Assembly (NCBI GenBank): GCA_002419445.1
Contig: DIGC01000085.1
Coordinates: 1-5,793 of the forward strand
Source of the DNA: Caryophanales bacterium UBA5732
Lineage (GTDB): Bacteria > Bacillota_I > Bacilli_A > Izemoplasmatales > Hujiaoplasmataceae
Length of the DNA: 5,793 nucleotides
Reading direction: 5' to 3'
Of this stretch, positions 1 through 5,793 are shown in pieces. The notes beneath the pieces were generated by a model. It was not told where the DNA came from, did not search any database, and saw only the letters and a program-made list of their open reading frames with translations. The position numbers and the translations under genes were made by a program. The first letter of the stretch is position 1. Each line of letters opens with the position of its first letter.

Positions 1-711
1 TTAAGGTATAGAGAACAATACGGTTATATCAAAGCTGAATTGACCTTTCTTAGAAGAAACCAAATACCTTTTCCCGTGATGGTTACATCATCTATTTTTA
101 AAGATAAAGGTGATAACTGGTGGTCCGTAATGATAATTAGGGATTTAACCGAAACTAAAGAGATAGAAAGAAACCTCGTTCAAGCAAAAGCTGAAAATGA
201 ATTCTTAGCGACACATGATTATCTTACGGGAGTTCTAAATAGAAGAGGCTTTATTAATCTAGTAAATGATTTTCTTGAAAACAATGTAAACAATCTGAAT
301 TCTGGCTTGCTTTTAATCGATATCGATTATTTTAAAGATATAAATGATAAACATGGGCATATCAAAGGTGATTTGATTCTTAAAGATTTCTCTAAATTCA
401 TAACTGAAATAATTGAGGAAGACACAATATTGGGACGTTATGGTGGCGATGAATTCATAATCTTCTATCCTAGTACTACAGCAGAAGATATAAAGAATAA
501 AGCAGAATATATTCGCTCAAAAGCTGAAAAAACTGACTTTTTAAACGAAAATAAAGATATGAATTTAACTGTTAGCATTGGAGTTACTTTGTTTCCTACA
601 AATGACAAAACAAAAATAGATGATTTGATCTCTATCGCTGATAGTAACATGTATAGAGCAAAAAGCACTAAAAATGCAGTCTGTTTTGACACTGCTAAAT
701 TGACTTATTAA
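1..711 (+). CDS. Diguanylate cyclase with PAS sensor domain (5' truncated by window)
   Basis: This is the C-terminal 236 residues of a PAS-GGDEF protein. The frame is open from base 1, so the true start lies upstream; the in-frame TTG at 40 falls inside the PAS fold and is not the start. GGDEF enzymes condense two GTP into the second messenger c-di-GMP in the cytoplasm. Residues counted from base 1: about 1-55 are the end of a PAS/PAC domain (RDLTETKEIE), followed by a short helical linker. The cyclase domain shows D-LTG-LNRRGF, the metal-binding DIDYFKDIND (107-116), RYGGDEF (146-152), TVSIGV and the C-terminal ADSNMYRAK. The active-site signature is intact, so catalytic activity is likely. 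The usual RxxD inhibitory site five residues before GGDEF is absent (EEDT instead). Whether other sensor or membrane segments precede the PAS cannot be seen. A terminator directly follows, separating it from the downstream genes. Confidence 0.95.
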   Translation, partial: LRYREQYGYIKAELTFLRRNQIPFPVMVTSSIFKDKGDNWWSVMIIRDLTETKEIERNLVQAKAENEFLATHDYLTGVLNRRGFINLVNDFLENNVNNLNSGLLLIDIDYFKDINDKHGHIKGDLILKDFSKFITEIIEEDTILGRYGGDEFIIFYPSTTAEDIKNKAEYIRSKAEKTDFLNENKDMNLTVSIGVTLFPTNDKTKIDDLISIADSNMYRAKSTKNAVCFDTAKLTY

Positions 712-737
712 GACTTGATAATCAACAAGTCTTTTTT
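710..737 (+). terminator. Rho-independent terminator of the diguanylate cyclase gene
   Basis: A perfect 8-bp stem, AAGACTTG (710-717) with CAAGTCTT (726-733), encloses an 8-base loop. It runs into six consecutive T (732-737). The left arm starts inside the TAA stop codon, so termination is immediate. This separates the cyclase transcript from the flavoprotein genes. Confidence 0.85.
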
Positions 738-770
738 ATTTCAATTGTTTATTACTTGATAAATAAAATA

Positions 771-779
771 TGATATAAT
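771..779 (+). promoter_or_regulatory. Extended -10 promoter for the flavoprotein operon
   Basis: TGATATAAT contains a consensus TATAAT (774-779) preceded by TGn (771-773), the extended -10 form recognised by the housekeeping sigma factor. At 17-bp spacing the -35 position reads ATTACT (751-756), a poor match, as is common for extended -10 promoters. The expected transcription start is near 786-787, giving a leader of about 18 bases. It lies just after the terminator at 710-737. Confidence 0.65.
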
Positions 780-792
780 TTTTTTAAGAGTT

Positions 793-800
793 GGAGTGAT
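793..800 (+). promoter_or_regulatory. Ribosome binding site of the HI0933-family gene
   Basis: GGAGTGAT, with GGAG ending 7 bases before the ATG at 804, fixes that start codon. A second ATG at 799 is in another frame and too close to the GGAG to be used. Confidence 0.75.
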
Positions 801-803
801 GAT

Positions 804-2033
804 ATGAATATTTTTGATTTAACAATAATTGGCGGAGGCGCAAGCGGTTTAATGGCTTCCTTAAGTGCGAGTGATCACGGATCTAAGGTTTTAATTCTTG
901 AAAAAAACAATCGTGTTGGTAAAAAAATCCTTGTCACAGGTAATGGAAGATGCAATTACACTAACGTTCTTTTGAAAAAAGACGATTTTAATCGTCCGGA
1001 TTTTGTAGAAAATATATTTAATCAGTTTGGTCCGGCGGAAACAATTGATTATTTTGAGAATTTAGGAATTTTACCCAAAGTTGAGGACGAAGGAAAAACT
1101 TATCCTTTGAGTGAACAAGCTTCTACATTTTTGGACATATTTTTATATGAGATTGAAAAAAGGAATATCTCCGTTGAACTCGAACAAGAAGTAACTAAGA
1201 TAGCCAAAAATAATGGACATTTTGTATTGACTACCAAAGATGGGAAAAAGTATTATACAAAAAAGTTGATTTTGTCTACAGGGGGAAAATCGATGTCTTT
1301 GACTGGCAGTGACGGTTCAGGTTATGAATTAGCTCATGTCCTAGGTCATAAAACGACTGAAGTATTTCCTGCACTTGTTAAACTAAGACTTGATTCACCG
1401 CATTTAAAACATCTATCTGGTGTCAAAATTAATTCTAGAGTTGATCTTTTGTTAGGCGAAGAAATTATGCAGTCTGAAACTGGGGATATTCTTTTTGCCA
1501 ATTATGGCATTAGCGGACCAACTATTCTTGAACTAAGTCGAAAAGCTAATGAGTTAATGAACAAAAACAAGAAACCTTGTATTAGGATTATTTTAATCCA
1601 ATCTGTTTCTAAAGCTAAAATAATTGAACGATTTAATCAATTTAAAGATAAAGAAATCAGTCAAAGTTTAGTTGGTTTAATTAATAAACGTTTCATTAGC
1701 GTGTTATTAAAAGAATCGGGTATTGATAAGAGCAATATTTTAGTAAAAGATATTAACAAAAGTCAATTGTTCAAATTAATTGATCTTCTTTATGATTGGC
1801 GGATTCAAGTTGTCGGTAGTTTAGGATTTGAGGATTCACAAGTTACTGCCGGTGGTATTGATTTGTCATTAATTGATAATTTGACTCTTGAATCTAAAAT
1901 CCATAATGGACTATATTTTACGGGAGAAGTTTTAGATATTGATGGTAGATGCGGGGGATATAATTTACAATGGGCTTGGTCGAGTGGATATGTCGCTGGT
2001 AAATACGCGAGTTTGAGTGACCGAAATGATTAG
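804..2033 (+). CDS. HI0933/YhiN/BaiN-family NAD(P)/FAD-dependent oxidoreductase
   Basis: A 409-residue cytosolic flavoprotein of the HI0933-like family (COG2081, TIGR00275), of the usual length of about 400-420. The N-terminus has the FAD-binding Rossmann motif GGGASG (residues 10-15), and acidic E33 at the end of the second strand would bind the ribose. The family signature GKKILVTGNGRCNYTN covers 39-54. A middle region carries FANYGISGPTILELS, and the C-terminus returns to the FAD fold with TAGGID, FTGEVLDIDGRCGGYNLQWAWSSG (part at 378-395). No signal peptide or membrane segment is seen. Members are flavin-dependent oxidoreductases of mostly unknown substrate. BaiN of Clostridium scindens is linked to bile-acid reduction, but family membership alone does not justify that role here. 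The gene follows its own promoter and overlaps the next flavoprotein gene by 8 bases, suggesting coupled expression. The family call is firm and the substrate unknown. Confidence 0.93.
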   Translation: MNIFDLTIIGGGASGLMASLSASDHGSKVLILEKNNRVGKKILVTGNGRCNYTNVLLKKDDFNRPDFVENIFNQFGPAETIDYFENLGILPKVEDEGKTYPLSEQASTFLDIFLYEIEKRNISVELEQEVTKIAKNNGHFVLTTKDGKKYYTKKLILSTGGKSMSLTGSDGSGYELAHVLGHKTTEVFPALVKLRLDSPHLKHLSGVKINSRVDLLLGEEIMQSETGDILFANYGISGPTILELSRKANELMNKNKKPCIRIILIQSVSKAKIIERFNQFKDKEISQSLVGLINKRFISVLLKESGIDKSNILVKDINKSQLFKLIDLLYDWRIQVVGSLGFEDSQVTAGGIDLSLIDNLTLESKIHNGLYFTGEVLDIDGRCGGYNLQWAWSSGYVAGKYASLSDRND

Positions 2034-3642
2034 GGTAACTGAAGTTAAGTTAAGCTTAGATCAAGCTCTAAACATTGACTTAGAAATTAAAAATATCCAC
2101 AAATATTTACAACATAAATTTAATTTATCTAGTATTAAAGATTTAAGCATTTATAAAAAAGCAATAGATGCCAGAAACAAAAATAGCATAAATTTTGTTT
2201 ATACTATTGATTTTTTCACAGAAGATGAAAAGCGATTATTACGGCTAAAAGATAAGCAAATTTCTGTTACACCGGATATGAAATATGAAGACATTTCCAT
2301 TGGAACAAAGCAATTAACTAATCGTCCAATTATTATTGGTTTCGGTCCTTCAGGTATCTTTTCAGCACTCATTTTAGCTAGGAGAGGATATCGTCCAATC
2401 ATATTTGAAATGGGGCTAGATATTGACAATAGAGACAAAGAATTTGACGAGTTTTTAAGAACTAGAAAATTTAAAAAAACAGCTTCAATCCAATTTGGCG
2501 AAGGCGGGGCTGGGACTTACTCTGATGGTAAACTTACAACTTCAATAAGCGATTTACGTTGTCGACTTGTCTTAGAGACCTTAGTCAATTACGGGGCTGA
2601 TCCGGAATTAATATATATCAACAAACCACATGTTGGTACTGATTTGTTAAAACAAATTATAAAGTCGATCAGAAAAGAAATTATAAATTTAGGTGGAGAA
2701 GTATTATTTGCCAGTCAATTAACAAGAATTATTACAGAAAACAATTCATTAGTTGGAGTAGAAATCAATAACAAAAATGTCATAAAAACAAATGTATTAT
2801 TACTGGGAATTGGACACAGTTCTCGGGATACTTTTGAAATGATTCATGCCAATGGATTTAATTTAACGAGAAAACCTTTTTCAATCGGCTTAAGAATAGA
2901 ACATCCTCAAACCTTGATTAATAGATCTCAATATGGCGAAAACGCAAACCATCCAAGCTTAAAAGCGGCTGATTATAAACTCTCATTTCATGATAAAAGC
3001 GGGAGAAGTGCTTACACTTTTTGCATGTGCCCGGGAGGTTTTGTAATGTGTGGTAGCTCCGAAGAAGGTGGAGTGGTTACTAATGGAATGAGTGAAAGCA
3101 AGAGAGATAATTTTAATGCGAATTCAGCAATCTTAGTTAATATACAAACTGACGACTTTTCAGGTAATCATGTATTAGCGGGAATGTATTTTCAAAGGGA
3201 ATTAGAGCAACTAGCGTTTAAAGCCGCAGGCAGTAATTACAACGCTCCAGCACAACTGGTCGGTGACTTCCTTAAGGACCAAATTAGTAAAGGAATTGGT
3301 GAAGTAAATCCCACTTATAAACCAGGGATTACATTTGTCGATTTTAACAAATTGCTACCAAACTTTGTAACAACTACTTTAAAGAATGCACTTATTGATT
3401 TTGACAGAAAAATAAAGGGTTTTACCATGTCTGACGCCATCATGACCGGTATAGAAACTAGATCTTCTTCGCCAATCAGAATAGTTAGAGATGATGGATT
3501 TGAATCAAATATAAAAGGCGTGTTCCCGATGGGAGAAGGTGCTGGTTATGCTGGAGGAATTATGTCATCAGCTGTTGATGGAATAAAAGTGGCTGAAGAA
3601 ATAATTCGGAGGTACAAACCAACATTTGAAATTAATAACTAA
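2026..3642 (+). CDS. COG2509-type FAD-dependent dehydrogenase
   Basis: A 538-residue cytosolic protein matching the uncharacterised FAD-dependent dehydrogenases of COG2509. The first ~95 residues are an N-terminal domain, typical of the family, beginning MIRVTEVKL and containing KKAIDARNK. The Rossmann FAD motif GFGPSG follows at 105-110, with E of IIFEMG about 25 residues later. Further family blocks are FGEGGAGTYSDGK (157-169), FCMCPGGFVMCGSSEEGG in the centre, IETRSSSPIRIVRD, and the C-terminal FAD-contact segment GEGAGYAGGI (503-512). The ATG at 2026 is preferred over the in-frame GTG at 2017 because the family N-terminus normally begins close to this MIR sequence and a GAGTGA element (2015-2020) sits at the right distance. 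The start overlaps the preceding stop by 8 bases, implying translational coupling to the other flavoprotein. The cysteine pair in CMCPGG is noted, but no redox role is shown. Substrate and partner are unknown. Confidence 0.92.
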   Translation: MIRVTEVKLSLDQALNIDLEIKNIHKYLQHKFNLSSIKDLSIYKKAIDARNKNSINFVYTIDFFTEDEKRLLRLKDKQISVTPDMKYEDISIGTKQLTNRPIIIGFGPSGIFSALILARRGYRPIIFEMGLDIDNRDKEFDEFLRTRKFKKTASIQFGEGGAGTYSDGKLTTSISDLRCRLVLETLVNYGADPELIYINKPHVGTDLLKQIIKSIRKEIINLGGEVLFASQLTRIITENNSLVGVEINNKNVIKTNVLLLGIGHSSRDTFEMIHANGFNLTRKPFSIGLRIEHPQTLINRSQYGENANHPSLKAADYKLSFHDKSGRSAYTFCMCPGGFVMCGSSEEGGVVTNGMSESKRDNFNANSAILVNIQTDDFSGNHVLAGMYFQRELEQLAFKAAGSNYNAPAQLVGDFLKDQISKGIGEVNPTYKPGITFVDFNKLLPNFVTTTLKNALIDFDRKIKGFTMSDAIMTGIETRSSSPIRIVRDDGFESNIKGVFPMGEGAGYAGGIMSSAVDGIKVAEEIIRRYKPTFEINN

Positions 3643-3672
3643 AACTCTTATTATACTTTTTCTTGTTTTTAT

Positions 3673-3692
3673 AATTATTTGCTAAAATAATT
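3673..3692. other. AT-only inverted repeat downstream of the flavoprotein operon
   Basis: AATTATTT (3673-3680) pairs perfectly with AAATAATT (3685-3692) around the loop GCTA. It is the only clear hairpin in the 198-base gap after the stop at 3642. All stem pairs are A-T and the T run after it is short, so it may be a weak terminator or simply chance in AT-rich DNA. The rest of the gap holds only weak promoter candidates and the pepC ribosome binding site. Confidence 0.3.
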
Positions 3693-3755
3693 TTAAATAA
3701 AGTAAGCAATAGCTAATGTAAAATCTGACTTTTAACGGGATTGTAACCTTGTAAA

Positions 3756-3807
3756 TTGTCTAAGTATGCAATTAGAGTATTAAAAAAAGAAAATTCCAAG
3801 TTATAAG
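3756..3807 (+). promoter_or_regulatory. Candidate promoter region for pepC
   Basis: Two overlapping weak candidates are visible. One pairs TTGTCT (3756-3761) with TATTAA (3778-3783) at 16-bp spacing. The other pairs TTAAAA (3780-3785) with TATAAG (3802-3807), also at 16 bp, and would leave a short leader of about 27 bases. Neither matches consensus well. A promoter somewhere here is plausible given the 198-base gap, but the exact site cannot be settled by eye. Confidence 0.35.
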
Positions 3808-3825
3808 TATTTAACTAACTAATAT

Positions 3826-3836
3826 AAAGGAGTGAT
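3826..3836 (+). promoter_or_regulatory. Strong ribosome binding site of pepC
   Basis: AAAGGAGTGAT contains AAAGGAG (3826-3832) placed 8 bases before the ATG at 3841. This decides the start: the in-frame GTG at 3832 lies inside the ribosome binding site itself and cannot be the initiator. Confidence 0.85.
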
Positions 3837-3840
3837 AAAT

Positions 3841-5154
3841 ATGAAATCTTTAGATTCTAAAGTTTTAGTAAAATGGGAAGAAGAATTTAATTCCGATGTT
3901 ACAAATTTAGTGATTAAAAGAGCTTTGACCAAAAATGAAATCGACACCATCGCCTTGAAGCAAGAAAGCGTCTCCTTTACTACGTTTAAATTTTCTAAGG
4001 AAATTAAGACTTTACCAGTGTCAAACCAACAAAAAACTGGTAGGTGCTGGATTTTCGCCGGTTTGAACGTACTCAGAGAAATAATCGCTAAAAGACATGG
4101 CTTAAAAGAATTTGAACTCTCTCAAAATTACATTGCTTTTTACGATAAACTCGAAAAAATTAATTATTTTTTGGAAAGTGTAGATGATTTCATTGATTCT
4201 GACAAAGATGATCGAGCATTGCAACATTTAGTTCGTACTGGTATTCAAGATGGCGGTCAATGGGATATGTTTGTTTCTTTAGTAGAAAAATATGGCCTTG
4301 TTCCAAAAGACGCTATGGAAGAAACCGCTAATAGTTCTTCAACCAAAACCATGAACCAATTTATTAATCTTAAACTGAGACAATATGTAGCCTTATCTAG
4401 AAAAAATAAATCAAATAAAGAAGAATACAAGAAACAAACATTAAAAGACTTATACGGGTTTTTAATCAGTAATTTTGGTAACCCACCGAAAACATTTGAT
4501 TTTGAGTACGTAGATAAGGATAGTAATTATCATCTTGATGAGAACTTAACTCCTAAAACATTTTTTAATGATTATATCGGTGATATATTAAAGGACTATG
4601 TGAGCATTATAAACGCTCCTACGGACGATAAACCTTTTAACAAGACTTACACCGTCCAATATCTGGGAAATGTAACTGAAGGTAGACAAATAAAATACTT
4701 AAATCTAGAAATGAAAGATTTAAAAGAAAAAGTGTTGCAACAATTAAACGATGATGAAGTTGTTTGGTTTGGCAGTGACGTTTCGCATTACGGCGATCGT
4801 GAATTAGGTGTTTGGGCAGATGAAAGATATGATTATCAAAACATTTTTCGTCTTGATTTTGAGTTAGACAAAGCCTCAATGCTTGATTATGGCCACTCGC
4901 AAATGAATCATGCGATGGTAATAACTGGATATGCCAAGAAAAATGATTTACCTACAAAATATAAGATAGAGAATAGCTGGGGAGATAAATCAGGTAAGAA
5001 AGGTTATTTTCTTGCCTCTGATTCATGGTTTGATAAATATGTTTATCAAGCAGTTATCAATAAAAAATATTTGACTGAAGAACAATTAATGATATGGGAA
5101 GAAAAAGCAATTGAATTAAAACCTTGGGATCCAATGGGTTCATTAGCTGATTAA
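3841..5154 (+). CDS. pepC: Aminopeptidase C (bleomycin hydrolase family, peptidase C1B)
   Basis: A 437-residue cytosolic cysteine aminopeptidase, close to the ~436-450 residues usual for bacterial PepC. The enzyme removes N-terminal amino acids from peptides, and family members form a self-compartmentalised hexamer. The papain-type active site is complete: oxyanion Gln63 and nucleophile Cys69 in SNQQKTGRCWIF, His357 in QMNHAMVITGY, and Asn378 in KIENSWG. The C-terminus ends PWDPMGSLAD, matching the conserved arm that reaches into the active-site cleft and restricts the family to aminopeptidase action, so the protein is full length. There is no signal peptide, consistent with intracellular peptide recycling. 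The start at ATG 3841 is set by an excellent AAAGGAG site. A lipoate ligase-like gene begins one base after its stop, so the two probably share a transcript. The functional assignment is firm; the natural peptide substrates are not known. Confidence 0.97.
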   Translation: MKSLDSKVLVKWEEEFNSDVTNLVIKRALTKNEIDTIALKQESVSFTTFKFSKEIKTLPVSNQQKTGRCWIFAGLNVLREIIAKRHGLKEFELSQNYIAFYDKLEKINYFLESVDDFIDSDKDDRALQHLVRTGIQDGGQWDMFVSLVEKYGLVPKDAMEETANSSSTKTMNQFINLKLRQYVALSRKNKSNKEEYKKQTLKDLYGFLISNFGNPPKTFDFEYVDKDSNYHLDENLTPKTFFNDYIGDILKDYVSIINAPTDDKPFNKTYTVQYLGNVTEGRQIKYLNLEMKDLKEKVLQQLNDDEVVWFGSDVSHYGDRELGVWADERYDYQNIFRLDFELDKASMLDYGHSQMNHAMVITGYAKKNDLPTKYKIENSWGDKSGKKGYFLASDSWFDKYVYQAVINKKYLTEEQLMIWEEKAIELKPWDPMGSLAD

Positions 5155-5155
5155 G

Positions 5156-5793
5156 ATGTCAATAATAATCAGTTCTACCCTAGACCCTTATTTTAATCTT
5201 GCGACAGAAGAATATTTTTTGATGAATGATATTTTTGATGAAGACATATTGTTTTTATGGCAAAGCAAAAGTGCTTTTGTAATAGGTAGAAATCAAAATC
5301 CATTTATTGAGATTAACCCCAAGTATTTTGAAACTGAAATCCCAGTCATAAGAAGAATTTCTGGTGGAGGAACAATATTTCAGGACGAGTTTACTATCGA
5401 TTTTTCGGTAATTACAAAAAAATATGGTAGAAAAATTAATGATTATCTCTATTTTTTAAAGCCGATAATCGGTCTTCTGAACGATTTGGGCATAGAAGCT
5501 ACATTCAAACCCAAGTCACATATATTTGTCGGCGATGCCAAAATTTCTGGAAATGCACAAGCTTTTATAAATAATAGGTTATTACATCATGGCACTTTAT
5601 TATTTAATTCTAATCTTAATGTTATATTTGAGGCTTTGGTTGATTTCAGAGATCAAACATCAACAAAAAATCACATCTCTTCCAATAAGCAAAAAGTCGA
5701 GAATATTTCTGTGTTGCTCGATGGAAATCTAAGTATTGATGAGTTTAAAGTAATGTTGGTTAACCGGATTGCTACTAATTTAAATATCGAAAA
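5156..5793 (+). CDS. Lipoate-protein ligase A-like protein (3' truncated by window)
   Basis: The first 212 residues of a BPL/LplA/LipB-fold protein; the frame is still open at the window end. LplA enzymes activate lipoate with ATP and attach it to lysines of lipoyl domains such as those of 2-oxoacid dehydrogenases and GcvH. The N-terminus STLDPYFNLATEEYFL and VIGRNQNPFIEIN align well with LplA and support the ATG at 5156. The core is RRISGGGTIF (66-75), and the conserved lysine is K129 in GDAKISGNAQ, followed by HHGTLLFN. Several usual positions differ: HDxGN is replaced by QDEFT (76-80) and the RND before the lysine by KSH (120-122). No cysteine occurs in the visible part, which argues against the LipM/LipL octanoyltransferases that use one. 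There is a single base between the pepC stop and this start and no clear ribosome binding site, so translation probably depends on ribosomes finishing pepC. It could be a paralogue with altered substrate use. Confidence 0.88.
   Translation, partial: MSIIISSTLDPYFNLATEEYFLMNDIFDEDILFLWQSKSAFVIGRNQNPFIEINPKYFETEIPVIRRISGGGTIFQDEFTIDFSVITKKYGRKINDYLYFLKPIIGLLNDLGIEATFKPKSHIFVGDAKISGNAQAFINNRLLHHGTLLFNSNLNVIFEALVDFRDQTSTKNHISSNKQKVENISVLLDGNLSIDEFKVMLVNRIATNLNIE

Noticed and set aside
465..692. Open frame on the - strand inside the diguanylate cyclase gene (75 codons)
   Set aside because: It lies fully opposite a clear GGDEF coding region and its translation is low-complexity and hydrophobic with no recognisable family.
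2017..2025. Alternative GTG start of the COG2509 gene
   Set aside because: The ATG at 2026 gives the family-typical N-terminus, and the GTG overlaps the GAGTGA element that would serve as its ribosome binding site.
804..2033. Naming the first flavoprotein as a bile-acid reductase (baiN)
   Set aside because: The neighbourhood shows no other bile-acid genes and the family is much wider than that activity.
2199..2438. Open frame on the - strand inside the COG2509 gene (79 codons)
   Set aside because: It is antisense to the conserved FAD-binding motif region, has no recognisable domain, and is explained by the coding strand's composition.
3663..3688. Possible promoter TTGTTT (3663-3668) with TAAAAT (3683-3688)
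   Set aside because: The spacing is only 14 bp, too short for a normal sigma-A promoter, and the region is AT-rich enough to give such matches by chance.
3832..3840. Alternative GTG start of pepC
   Set aside because: It lies within the AAAGGAG ribosome binding site, which is ideally placed for the ATG at 3841.
4637..4879. Open frame on the - strand inside pepC (80 codons)
   Set aside because: It is antisense to a well-conserved peptidase region and has no family resemblance.

Overview
The window is low-GC DNA, roughly one third G+C. It carries five co-oriented protein genes on the + strand, the first and last cut by the window edges. Gene content, AT-rich codon choice, GGAG-type ribosome binding sites and a hairpin-plus-T-run terminator suggest a Firmicutes/Mollicutes-type bacterium (for example an Erysipelotrichia, Acholeplasma or Izemoplasma relative). 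This placement is an inference, not a marker-gene result. Tryptophan is encoded by TGG and no gene is interrupted by TGA, so the standard bacterial code applies.

Layout. Bases 1-711 are the 3' part of a PAS-GGDEF diguanylate cyclase, closed by a clear intrinsic terminator (710-737). A new transcription unit then starts from an extended -10 promoter (771-779). It carries two different flavoprotein genes: an HI0933/YhiN/BaiN-family oxidoreductase (804-2033) and, overlapping it by 8 bases, a COG2509-type FAD-dependent dehydrogenase (2026-3642). A 198-base intergenic stretch holds an AT-only hairpin, weak promoter candidates and a strong ribosome binding site. It leads into a C1-family aminopeptidase C / bleomycin hydrolase gene (pepC, 3841-5154). 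One base after the pepC stop, a lipoate-protein ligase-like gene (5156 to the window end) begins and runs off the edge.

The genes look like separate housekeeping or signalling functions rather than one dedicated system: c-di-GMP synthesis, a pair of poorly characterised flavin oxidoreductases, cytosolic peptide breakdown, and lipoate attachment. The two flavoproteins are probably translationally coupled, as are pepC and the ligase gene. No RNA gene, mobile element, CRISPR array or phage feature was seen. The most notable points are the altered motifs of the lipoate ligase-like protein, which has no cysteine in its visible part, and the tight pairing of two uncharacterised flavoproteins.
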